A stretch of 8,486 nucleotides of DNA, taken from JAEUJT01 sp044225205 (GTDB taxonomy: Bacteria > Myxococcota > Myxococcia > Myxococcales > Myxococcaceae). The position numbers and the translations under genes were made by a program. Where the stretch lies: the NCBI GenBank assembly GCA_044225205.1, contig JBGAIY010000348.1, positions 1-8,486 on the forward strand, given 5' to 3'. The notes under the pieces were generated by a model. The model was not told the DNA's origin, did not search any database, and saw only the letters and a list, made by a program, of their open reading frames with translations. Positions 1 to 6,771 of this stretch are shown here, one piece after another. How positions within the stretch are numbered: position 1 is the stretch's first letter; every line of letters begins with the position of its first letter.

Positions 1-2695
1 CGCGTTTCGTCGGCAGACACCGGTAGTTCAACGTCAACGGGCCCGGCGGCATCGCCCGTATTTCGTTGGGTGTGAGCTGAACGCCCTCAATGAAAATCAG
101 CGTGGAGCGCGCCGCCCGAAATTGCACGTTCACCAAACTCGGCGTGCGCGGGGCCGGTGCCGCGGCTCTGACCGGCGGTGCAGGCACCGGGGCGGGCCCT
201 CCGCTCGCTTCTTTCGGCGGCACCCGCGACGGCCGCAACGGCGCAGGCGTGGGCGCGGTCGGCCACAACAGCCACGTCACCAAGACCATGGCCAGCACAC
301 CCAACAGCAACGTCGTCGCGACCAGCCACGGACTGGTGCCCTCGGCCGCGTCGTATTCGTCGTCGAACTGCTCCTCTTCGCGCTCGGGCGGCCGGCGGGG
401 CCGAATGCCTTCGCGCACGTCGTCGACGTCGGCCAGCTCGTTCTGCGAATCGCGAAAGTCGACGGTCGCGACGTGGTCGTCGGGGTCTTGTGCGACAGGC
501 CGTTTGACGATGCGGCGACCACGGCGGTCGGCCGGCTGGGCTTCGCGGAGCCGCTCGAGCTCACTGCCCGTCACCGGGTCGAGCGGAGACATGCGCGTCG
601 AATCGCGCTTGGGGCGACGCGCCGGCACGGGCGGTGAGAGGTCTTTGGCGCGGTCCCACGGGGAGGTGGGCCGCTTGGGCGGGGGCGGGGTCGGCAAGTG
701 CGGCAACAACCCCGGCTGCCCCGCCCCGGGAAACGGTTCGCCAAACTCGGTCTGCTCGGGCGCCGCCGCGCTCCCTCGCGACACGGCCCCCCGAGAACCG
801 GAGTCGATGGGCGGCGCCGGCCGCTCGCGTTCTTTGCGCCGGGGGTCGAGCAAGGGCGGCTTGGTCGCGTCGTCGCTCACCGGTGGTGCCGGGCGCACGA
901 GCCGCTCTTTCATCACGGGCGGGTACGTCGGTATCTGCAGCTCCGTCATCACCGACGGTTCGGCGTCGTCTGGCGGCGGGTCGAAGTCGGCCGCGAGCGC
1001 CGCCTCTTCGCTCTTCGTCAATGGCCGCAAGGCCTCGGGGTCGACCCGCACCGAGGGCTCCGACAGTTCGGCCGGCGGGGGCCGGGCGGGCGCCTTCGGT
1101 TCGGCTCGCTGGCGCGGCAACGGCTCGTTGCGGGCGGTGGGCTCGTCGTCTTTCTCGTCGTCGTCGACGTGGGTCGCCTCGCTGTCGTTGTCGAACAGCC
1201 CTGCCGGGCTCTCTTTCGCGACCGACTCGTAGCTCAGGTCGAGCACGCCCTCGGCGTCGGGCACGGGAGGCGCGGGCTTGGCCGCCGGCGGCGCCGCTTT
1301 GGCCTGCCCTCGGCCCATGGGGGCCGTATTTTCGGGCGGCGACTCCATGGGGTTGAGCATGGTGGGTACGTCGTCGCGCGTGCGCTCGCTCGTTTCGAGT
1401 GGCACCGTCGCCGCGCCCGCGGGGGTCGCGGGCGAGGGCCGTGCCACCGGCGGAGGCGGCTTGGCGGGCGTCTTGACGCGAGGCGGCTTTCGCGGCACCG
1501 GCATCGACGCGGTCATTTCGTCGTCGGGGTCGCCTTCGTCGAGGTCGTGAATTTCGTTGGTGTGCACCGACAACACCCGCTCACCGCTCTCGTCGGCCAG
1601 CGTCGGAGGGGCGCGCCGAATCATCGCGGGCGGCACGGCCAAGGCTTCGAGGGCCGGCGCCGGCGTGGGTGGCGACGGCTTCGGGGCCGCGGGCAACGCC
1701 TTGCGCGCGCCGAGCGACTTCACCGGCACTTGGGCATTCTCGGGCACGTACACGCCCGTGCGCTCACCACCGTCACCAAACAGCCCTTCGATGTAGCTGA
1801 CCACGTCGTTCTTGGTGGTCGGCATTTCGAGCAAGAGCGCGTCTTCGAGCGCCACCCGCACTTCGTCGGCGGTTTGGTAGCGGTGCTCGCGGTCTTTGAC
1901 CAGGCACTTCATCACCACCCGCGACAACGACAGCGGGTAGCCCGAGCGCAGCGTGTGCGGAGGCGGGGGGTCTTCGACGCGAATCGAGTAAATGACGCCT
2001 TCGGTTTCGGGCCGGTAGAAAGGGCTTTTGCCGGTCGTCAGCTCGTACAACATGGTGCCGAGCGCGAAGAGGTCGCACCGCGAGTCGAGCGGCTCTTCAG
2101 ACAGCTGCTCGGGCGACAGGTAGAGAAATTTGCCTTTGATGACGCCGGGCTTGGAGCGGCTGACCCAAGCGGTCGCCTTGGCAATGCCGAAGTCGACCAG
2201 CTTCACCTCGCCCTGGTAGCTCACCATGATGTTCTGCGGAGACACGTCGCGGTGAATGATGCCAATGGGCTTGTGGTCGTCGCCTTCGCGGCTGTGGGCG
2301 TAATAGAGCCCCTCGCACAAGCGGGCCACGACCCACGCCGCGATGCCCGGTGGCACCACCCCGCCCCGCCCTTGCTCCTTTTGGAGAATGCGGCGCAGGT
2401 CCATGCCCTCGACCCACTCCATTGAAATGAAAATTGACTGGTCGAGGTGCCCCAGTTCGTACACTTCGGCGACGTTGGGGTGGTGCAACAGCCCGGCGAT
2501 GCGCGCCTCGTCGAGAAACATTTTGACGAACTCGGGCTCTTTGGCCAGGTGCGGCAAAATGCGCTTGAGCACCACGTAGCGCGACGCGCGCGGCTCGCTC
2601 GCCAAGAACAATTCAGCCATGCCCCCGACCGCGATGCGCCGGAGCAACATGTACGGGCCAAACGGCACCGCGTTCTGAGGGCCTTGCTGTGAAAT
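1..2695 (-). CDS. Transmembrane Ser/Thr protein kinase (Pkn family), C-terminus cut off by window edge
   Basis: Eukaryotic-like protein kinase, at least 898 residues visible. Counting from the proposed ATT start, the kinase domain spans about residues 12-290. It has a nucleotide-binding loop RIAVGGMAELFLA, catalytic Lys44 (VVLKRI), HRDVSPQN with Asp150 and Asn155, DFG at 168-170, LSPEQ in place of the usual APE, and the late conserved Arg (HRYQTA). All catalytic residues are present, so it should be active on Ser/Thr. Residues about 300-785 form a Pro/Ala/Asp/Glu-rich linker with no recognisable fold. One membrane helix follows at about 790-811 (core ATTLLLGVLAMVLVTW), then a Pro/Ala stretch and a short beta-rich segment (FRAARSTLIFIEGVQL) that may start a PEGA-like sensor domain. 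Topology is inferred as kinase inside, tail outside. The gene lies 27 nt after the dehydrogenase stop and is probably cotranscribed with it. Start is uncertain: ATT 2695 (best Shine-Dalgarno), GTG 2668 or ATG 2650. Confidence 0.93.
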   Translation of the reverse strand, partial: MSQQGPQNAVPFGPYMLLRRIAVGGMAELFLASEPRASRYVVLKRILPHLAKEPEFVKMFLDEARIAGLLHHPNVAEVYELGHLDQSIFISMEWVEGMDLRRILQKEQGRGGVVPPGIAAWVVARLCEGLYYAHSREGDDHKPIGIIHRDVSPQNIMVSYQGEVKLVDFGIAKATAWVSRSKPGVIKGKFLYLSPEQLSEEPLDSRCDLFALGTMLYELTTGKSPFYRPETEGVIYSIRVEDPPPPHTLRSGYPLSLSRVVMKCLVKDREHRYQTADEVRVALEDALLLEMPTTKNDVVSYIEGLFGDGGERTGVYVPENAQVPVKSLGARKALPAAPKPSPPTPAPALEALAVPPAMIRRAPPTLADESGERVLSVHTNEIHDLDEGDPDDEMTASMPVPRKPPRVKTPAKPPPPVARPSPATPAGAATVPLETSERTRDDVPTMLNPMESPPENTAPMGRGQAKAAPPAAKPAPPVPDAEGVLDLSYESVAKESPAGLFDNDSEATHVDDDEKDDEPTARNEPLPRQRAEPKAPARPPPAELSEPSVRVDPEALRPLTKSEEAALAADFDPPPDDAEPSVMTELQIPTYPPVMKERLVRPAPPVSDDATKPPLLDPRRKERERPAPPIDSGSRGAVSRGSAAAPEQTEFGEPFPGAGQPGLLPHLPTPPPPKRPTSPWDRAKDLSPPVPARRPKRDSTRMSPLDPVTGSELERLREAQPADRRGRRIVKRPVAQDPDDHVATVDFRDSQNELADVDDVREGIRPRRPPEREEEQFDDEYDAAEGTSPWLVATTLLLGVLAMVLVTWLLWPTAPTPAPLRPSRVPPKEASGGPAPVPAPPVRAAAPAPRTPSLVNVQFRAARSTLIFIEGVQLTPNEIRAMPPGPLTLNYRCLPTKR
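267..1795 (-). other. Kinase linker region plus membrane helix (low-complexity, Pro/acidic)
   Basis: This part of the kinase gene encodes about 490 residues of disordered linker followed by the membrane helix (bases about 263-328). The linker alternates Pro/Ala-rich runs (KPPPPVARP, PTPPPPKRP) with acidic patches (DLDEGDPDDE, HVDDDEKDDE, EREEEQFDDEYD) and basic patches (RRPKRDSTR, DRRGRRIVKRP). Many Ser/Thr residues sit beside acidic or Pro residues and could be phosphorylated. The reading frame stays open throughout, so length variation rather than decay explains it. Long linkers between kinase and membrane helix are common in myxobacterial kinases; this one is at the long end as far as I can judge. 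Confidence 0.7.
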
Positions 2696-2722
2696 GACGT
2701 CGTCCTCGCCTGGCAGCCTAGC
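2696..2722 (-). promoter_or_regulatory. Intergenic spacer with Shine-Dalgarno for the kinase (GGCGAGGA)
   Basis: The 27 nt between the dehydrogenase stop (TGA, 2725-2723) and the proposed ATT start contain GGCGAGGA at 2710-2703 (minus strand), ending seven bases before ATT at 2695. The GAGG core is a good anti-16S match with ideal spacing. The next in-frame start candidate, GTG at 2668, has only an AAGG about 13 nt upstream. This ribosome-binding site is the main reason for preferring ATT. No terminator or promoter is visible between the two genes, which supports a shared transcript. Confidence 0.5.
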
Positions 2723-3571
2723 TCAGTACTTGTAGAAGCCCTCGCCGGTCTTCTTGCCCAGCTTACCCGCTCGAACGAGCCGTTTGAGCAGCTGGGGTGG
2801 GCGAAAGGTCGGGCTGCCGGTCTCGGCGTACAGGTATTCGGCGATGGCGAGGCGCACGTCGAGCCCCACCAGGTCTCCCAACTTCAAGGGGCCCATGGGG
2901 TGGCCGTAGCCGAGCTCCATGGCCCGGTCGATGTCTTCAGCGCTCGCGACGCCCTCTTCGAGCATGCGGGTCGCCTCGAGCCCCAACGCCACCCCCAACC
3001 GAGACGACGCGAAGCCCGGCGAATCTTTGACGACGATGAGTTGCTTGCCGATGCGCTCAGAAAATTCGCGCACCTGGGCCACCGTGGCGTCGCTCGTTTG
3101 AACGGCGCGAACCACTTCGAGCAGCTTCATGAGGTGCACGGGGTTGAAAAAGTGCAAGCCGACCACGCGCTCGGGGTGGGTCGCCGCCGCGGCGATTTCG
3201 GTCACCGACAGCGAGCTCGTGTTCGTCGCCAAAATCGCTTCGGCCGAAACGACCTTCGACAACGCCCGAAACGTGTCTTGTTTGAGCGCCAATTTCTCGG
3301 GTATCGCTTCGACGACGAGCTGGCAGGCCGAGAGCGCGCCAAGCGAGTCGACGGCCCGCAGCCGCCCGAGCGCGTCGGCCCGCTGCTCGGGGGTCACCTT
3401 TTTCTTTTCGACCCCGACGTCGAGGTTCTTCGCAATGGCCGAAAGGCCGCGCTCGGCGAGCTCTTGGGTGACGTCGAACAGCGACACCTGGTACCCGGCC
3501 AACGCGGCGACGTGGGCAATGCCATGCCCCATGGTGCCCGCGCCGACCACCCCTACCTGACGAACGCTCAT
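2723..3571 (-). CDS. 3-hydroxyacyl-CoA (3-hydroxybutyryl-CoA) dehydrogenase, 282 aa
   Basis: Soluble NAD(P)-dependent enzyme that interconverts L-3-hydroxyacyl-CoA and 3-ketoacyl-CoA, in beta-oxidation or short-chain acyl-CoA metabolism (PaaH/Hbd/FadB-type family). Length 282 matches single-domain family members. The N-terminal Rossmann fold begins VGVVGAGTMGHGIAH (residues 6-20). Catalytic Ser119 lies in ATNTSSLSV, His140 and the following motif in HFFNPVHLMKLLEVV, and Glu152 in the same stretch. The C-terminal dimerisation domain contains GYGHPMGPLKLGDLVGLD and ends KTGEGFYKY. The position normally held by the fourth conserved residue, Asn of GFxxNR, is Ser190 (GFASSR). The start is ATG 3571 (MSVRQVGVVG), where homology begins; a longer reading to 3724 would run through the tRNA gene and is rejected. 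Its Shine-Dalgarno is weak (GCTGGG). Physiological chain-length preference cannot be read from sequence. It is the first gene of the pair with the kinase. Confidence 0.95.
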   Translation of the reverse strand: MSVRQVGVVGAGTMGHGIAHVAALAGYQVSLFDVTQELAERGLSAIAKNLDVGVEKKKVTPEQRADALGRLRAVDSLGALSACQLVVEAIPEKLALKQDTFRALSKVVSAEAILATNTSSLSVTEIAAAATHPERVVGLHFFNPVHLMKLLEVVRAVQTSDATVAQVREFSERIGKQLIVVKDSPGFASSRLGVALGLEATRMLEEGVASAEDIDRAMELGYGHPMGPLKLGDLVGLDVRLAIAEYLYAETGSPTFRPPQLLKRLVRAGKLGKKTGEGFYKY

Positions 3572-3698
3572 ACCCAGCAATGAAGCGAACTTGCCGAGCA
3601 CTTGCACGTGATTGCGGCAGGCGTCGGTCAGCAATGGCGGCCCCGCGCCGTCATTTCTTGACCCTTCAGCCGGGCACGTCGTACAAGCCCGGCCGTTC
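3572..3698. promoter_or_regulatory. Divergent intergenic region between dehydrogenase and tRNA-Cys
   Basis: This 127-nt region must contain the promoters for both the minus-strand dehydrogenase/kinase pair and the plus-strand tRNA. A convincing promoter is visible only for the tRNA. On the minus strand I found no good -35/-10 pair; weak TTGCTG-like hexamers lack a credible -10. I saw no clear operator palindrome. Confidence 0.5.
3658..3687 (+). promoter_or_regulatory. Sigma70-like promoter of tRNA-Cys
   Basis: A -35 box TTGACC (3658-3663, five of six consensus bases) is followed after 18 nt by TACAAG (3682-3687, four of six bases of TATAAT). The predicted start of transcription falls about 3694-3696, a few bases before the mature tRNA 5' end at 3699. 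Such tight placement is typical of stable-RNA promoters. It may also drive the genes downstream of the tRNA. Confidence 0.6.
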
Positions 3699-3770
3699 GG
3701 CGGCATAGCCAAGTGGTAAGGCAAGGGTCTGCAAAACCCTCATCCCCCGGTTCGAATCCGGGTGCCGCCT
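3699..3770 (+). tRNA. tRNA-Cys (anticodon GCA)
   Basis: Complete 72-nt cloverleaf. The acceptor stem GGCGGCA (3699-3705) pairs with TGCCGCC (3763-3769). The D stem is GCC/GGC (3708-3710 with 3720-3722) with the GG of the loop at 3715-3716. The anticodon stem AGGGT/ACCCT encloses loop CTGCAAA (3729-3735) with anticodon GCA at 3731-3733. The variable loop has five bases. The T stem CCCGG/CCGGG encloses TTCGAAT (3751-3757). Discriminator base T3770 is the U73 identity element expected for cysteine tRNAs. The 3' CCA is not encoded and must be added by nucleotidyltransferase. The SpoIID-domain gene begins 29 nt downstream with no terminator visible between them. Confidence 0.97.
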
Positions 3771-3799
3771 CTTCAAGTAACCCCGGGAGCCTCGACCCC

Positions 3800-5509
3800 G
3801 TGCGCGTGCGTGTTTGGTTGATGCTGTTGGCGTCGGCCTGTGCCGCGAAAGCGCCCTCGCTCGGGGCCCGCAGCCCACCGAGTGCCCCGCCCGTCGCAGC
3901 GCCGGCCCCCCCGCCGGAGCCCGCGAAACGCCAGCACGAGCCGTTGCCCGACATTGCGGTGCCCCAGTTCAAGCGCGTCGACTTTCGAAACGGCGCCCCC
4001 GTCGTGCCCGTTCGGTTGATGGAGGGGAACGCCGAGGTCACGCTCTCGTCAAAGGGGCGCCTGCGGTTTCGGCTCCCAGGGCCCATTGAAAAGCTCGTCG
4101 AGGGGCCGGCTGGCACCGAATGGCGGGTGCGCCTCGTGTCGGGCACGGCGGCCGAGCTCGTCGCTCGAATTCAAATCGTCGAGGTGCCCTTCAACGACAA
4201 GGCCGGCCTCGCCGCGACGCAAGAAGAGTGGGCCGCCAAGGGCCTGCCCACCCGCGTTCAAACACTCGGAGGCGTGTACGGCATCGCCGGCAAGGTCATC
4301 GACAACCGGCGCTACGTGGTGCTGGTCGACACCCCACCCGCCCCGGTCGCCGACCTGGCCCCACGCCAGGCCGAAATTCTGTCGAAATATCAAATACGTA
4401 CGACACTGCTCGAGACGGTGAAGCGTGCCCCCACCGCGGTGATGAGCCTGCTCGATGCGCAAGGTTCGGTCGTGGCATCGGAGGTCGACGGGCTGTTGGC
4501 CGAATCGCCCGACGGTCAGCCCATTGAAGTTCGTCGGGTCGAATACGGCGTAGGCTACGACTTTCACAACTTCGAAGACCGGGCGTACCGGGGGGCGATG
4601 CAGTTCGCCGCCGACCGCGCGGGCCGGTTGGCGGTGGTGAACCTGGTCGAAATCGAAGACTTGCTCAAAGGCCTCGTGCCGTCTGAAATTTTCGCCAAAG
4701 CCCACCCTGAGGCCCTCAAAGCCCAAGCGGTGACCGCGCGCGGCGAGGTGCTCGCGAAAATTGGCCTCAAGCACACGGCCGACCCGTATTTTCTGTGCTC
4801 GGAGCAGCATTGCGCCGTGTACAAAGGCGTTTCGGGCGAGGCGACCACCACCAACCTCGCGGTCGAAGCCACTCGAGGTGAAATGGCCTTCGACGCCGAC
4901 GGCAAGCTGGTCGACTCCGTCTACAGCGCGGTCTGCGGCGGCCACACCGAGAACAACGAAGTCGTCTGGGGCGGCGTGCCGAACCCCTCGCTTCGCGGCC
5001 GACCCGACGTCATCGCCGGCAAGTCCCCCACGGCCACCCCGGCCGACCTGAAAGCGTTTCTCACCACCGAAGGCCCCTACGCGTGCCGGCTCTCGACCTT
5101 TTCCCAAGCCTCCAAATTTCGCTGGGAAAAGCGCTTCACCGCCAAAGAAGTCGACGAAAAGTTGGCCACCTTGGGCGTCGGCCGGGTCTTCGCCATGACC
5201 GTCACCGACCGGGGAATCTCGGGGCGGGCTCGCCTGTTGTCAGTCTCTGGTGAAGAGGGTGCCACCCAGTTGCGGGGTGAGCTCGTCATTCGCCGCGCCT
5301 TCGGCATGCTCAACAGCGCCATGTTCGAACTCAGAGCCGAGCGAGACCCGAAAGGCCGCCCAACTGCTTGGGTTTTTACCGGCGGAGGCTGGGGCCACGG
5401 GGTAGGTCTTTGTCAGACAGGGGCGATCGGCCGCGCCGAAGCCGGGCAAAGTTACCGCGACATTCTGGGCCACTATTTCAACGGGGCCCAGGTGGCGCGC
5501 GTCTATTGA
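3800..5509 (+). CDS. SpoIID/LytB-domain lipoprotein (putative peptidoglycan lytic transglycosylase)
   Basis: 569 residues from GTG 3800, preceded by GGGAG at 3785-3789. The N-terminus RVRVWLMLLASAC looks like a lipoprotein signal with Cys14 as lipid anchor; the lipobox is imperfect (Ala at -3, Leu at -4). A Pro/Ala tether follows, then an all-beta-like region (about 45-220) that includes a possible SPOR-like fold, not certain. The SpoIID domain covers about 250-565. It has the catalytic-type Glu296 in GLVPSEI and the PEALKAQAVTARGE helix. A Cys333-x3-His337-Cys338 cluster recalls the zinc site of clostridial SpoIID. C-terminal motifs are YSAVCGGHTEN (Cys379, His382) and GGGWGHGVGLCQ (Trp531, His533). 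In sporulating Firmicutes SpoIID cleaves glycan strands lacking stem peptides; here a periplasmic wall-remodelling role in a diderm is inferred. It lies between tRNA-Cys and the TonB-like gene, touching the latter. Earlier in-frame starts fall inside the tRNA and are rejected. Confidence 0.92.
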   Translation: MRVRVWLMLLASACAAKAPSLGARSPPSAPPVAAPAPPPEPAKRQHEPLPDIAVPQFKRVDFRNGAPVVPVRLMEGNAEVTLSSKGRLRFRLPGPIEKLVEGPAGTEWRVRLVSGTAAELVARIQIVEVPFNDKAGLAATQEEWAAKGLPTRVQTLGGVYGIAGKVIDNRRYVVLVDTPPAPVADLAPRQAEILSKYQIRTTLLETVKRAPTAVMSLLDAQGSVVASEVDGLLAESPDGQPIEVRRVEYGVGYDFHNFEDRAYRGAMQFAADRAGRLAVVNLVEIEDLLKGLVPSEIFAKAHPEALKAQAVTARGEVLAKIGLKHTADPYFLCSEQHCAVYKGVSGEATTTNLAVEATRGEMAFDADGKLVDSVYSAVCGGHTENNEVVWGGVPNPSLRGRPDVIAGKSPTATPADLKAFLTTEGPYACRLSTFSQASKFRWEKRFTAKEVDEKLATLGVGRVFAMTVTDRGISGRARLLSVSGEEGATQLRGELVIRRAFGMLNSAMFELRAERDPKGRPTAWVFTGGGWGHGVGLCQTGAIGRAEAGQSYRDILGHYFNGAQVARVY

Positions 5510-5529
5510 CGCGACGTTATGATGGGCCC

Positions 5530-6771
5530 GTGCTGCTCGTCGTTCGCCAGCCTCGCCAGTCGTCGCCGCTGAAGCGAGTGCTTCTGTCGGTGGCGTTGGC
5601 GCTCGTCGCCCACGCCCTGCTGGCGGCGCTGCTGATCTTCATGTCGATGCTGCAACTCAATGTGCCGCGCATCGCCCACGCGAAGAAGAGCGAGGGCCGC
5701 CCCGTCACGCTGCGTGGGCTCACCGCCGAACAGTTCGCGAAAAACCGCGGCGAGGCGCCTCCCAACGTCAAAGACGAGCGCAAGGTCGTCGCCAAAAATC
5801 AGCAGAAAGCCGAAGAGAAGAAGCCAGAAGTGGTGCCGAAGGGCCAGGTGGTGGCCACGGCCCCGGGCAACGAGCAGGTCGACCCCAACGCCAAGTTCGT
5901 CTCTGAGACCAACAACGCGGTCAAAAAAGAGACGCGCGCCAAAGAACAAACCGCGTTCTACAAGAACGCCATGCCGCAGCGCACGGCACCGAAGGCGAAC
6001 AATGCCAGCGACACCGACGCGACCGACCACGAGCAGGTCGCCGGCAACAATGGCCTGGGGCAAGACGACCGGCCGCTGCTCGAAAAAGTCGAGCAGCAGA
6101 AACTGACCATCGAAGTGCCCGACGTGAAGGCGCGCTCTGAAGTCGCCATGAAAATACCCGACCTCAACGGCCCGGGCGTCGACGTCGGCAATCGGTCTGA
6201 AACCGAAGCCGTGAAGGGCAACTCGAAGCGCTTCAAGCTGCAAAACGGAGTGCCCGGCAGCGGCGAAGAGGCATCGGCCGGGCGACTCGGCCAACCCGGC
6301 GTGGCGAATTTGCTGCCCTCGGCCGCGGTGCTCGACAAGGTCACCGGAGCCGCGGCGAACGATCACCTCCGCGACGTCGACGAAGGCGAAGGCACCTACC
6401 TCAACACCCGAGAATGGAAGTACGCCAGCTTCTTCAACCGGGTGAAACAGAGCGTCGGCCAACAGTGGTACCCTCAAGAGCAGCTGCGCTTGCGTGACCC
6501 CACTCAGCAAATTTACGGAGGCCGCGACCGCTACACCGTGCTCGCGGTCACCTTGAACCAAGACGGCCGCCTCAAAGACGCTTTCGTCGAGAAAAGTTCG
6601 GGCCTCGACTTTCTCGACTTGGAGGCCGTCAAGGCGTTCGAGCGAGCCCAGCCTTTTCCGAACCCGCCTCCAGGCTTGGTCGCGGCCGATCAAACCGTGC
6701 ACTTTCAGTTCGGCTTCTTCTTGGAAATGAGCGGCCGGCCCGGCATGCGGCTGTTCCGCGCCGCCGACTGA
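5530..6771 (+). CDS. TonB-family energy-transducer-like protein
   Basis: About 413 residues from GTG 5530; an alternative TTG at 5506 (overlapping the upstream stop as TTGA, with AGGTGG ten bases upstream) would add eight residues. A short basic N-terminus leads into one membrane helix (about 17-41, VLLSVALALVAHALLAALL) containing a His, as in TonB helices that contact ExbB/ExbD. A long, charged, Gln/Asn/Lys-rich periplasmic linker (about 45-295) follows, without the Glu-Pro/Lys-Pro runs of enterobacterial TonB. The C-terminal TonB-type domain is at about 298-403: YASFFNRVKQSVGQQWYP, then YTVLAVTLNQDGRLKDAFVEKSSG, LDLEAVKAF and QPFPNPPPG. It should span the periplasm and couple inner-membrane energy or act as a structural link to outer-membrane partners. 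No ExbB, ExbD or receptor gene is in the window, so its partner is unknown. It follows the SpoIID lipoprotein by 20 nt or overlaps it, so cotranscription is very likely. Confidence 0.88.
   Translation: MLLVVRQPRQSSPLKRVLLSVALALVAHALLAALLIFMSMLQLNVPRIAHAKKSEGRPVTLRGLTAEQFAKNRGEAPPNVKDERKVVAKNQQKAEEKKPEVVPKGQVVATAPGNEQVDPNAKFVSETNNAVKKETRAKEQTAFYKNAMPQRTAPKANNASDTDATDHEQVAGNNGLGQDDRPLLEKVEQQKLTIEVPDVKARSEVAMKIPDLNGPGVDVGNRSETEAVKGNSKRFKLQNGVPGSGEEASAGRLGQPGVANLLPSAAVLDKVTGAAANDHLRDVDEGEGTYLNTREWKYASFFNRVKQSVGQQWYPQEQLRLRDPTQQIYGGRDRYTVLAVTLNQDGRLKDAFVEKSSGLDFLDLEAVKAFERAQPFPNPPPGLVAADQTVHFQFGFFLEMSGRPGMRLFRAAD

Noticed and set aside
90..1232. 380-codon plus-strand open frame
   Set aside because: Antisense to the kinase linker and membrane helix; Ser/Gly/Arg low-complexity product with no motif.
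698..2425. 575-codon plus-strand open frame
   Set aside because: It lies fully antisense to the kinase, whose catalytic motifs are unmistakable. The product is Arg/His/Gly-rich, typical of a shadow frame in GC-rich coding DNA.
3572..3724. N-terminal extension of the dehydrogenase by 51 residues
   Set aside because: It would translate antisense through part of the tRNA-Cys and its promoter, and family similarity starts at MSVRQVGVVG (3571).
3713..3799. Earlier ATG-type or GTG starts for the SpoIID gene
   Set aside because: They lie inside the tRNA; starting at GTG 3800 gives a compact signal sequence and lipobox-like Cys.
3771..3799. Rho-independent terminator after tRNA-Cys
   Set aside because: A CCCCGGG palindrome is present but there is no longer stem and no T-run after it.
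4049..5107. 352-codon minus-strand open frame
   Set aside because: Antisense to the SpoIID-domain gene with its complete motif set.
5503..6702. 399-codon minus-strand open frame
   Set aside because: Antisense to the TonB-like gene, whose membrane helix and C-terminal domain are clear; the opposite product has no recognisable features.
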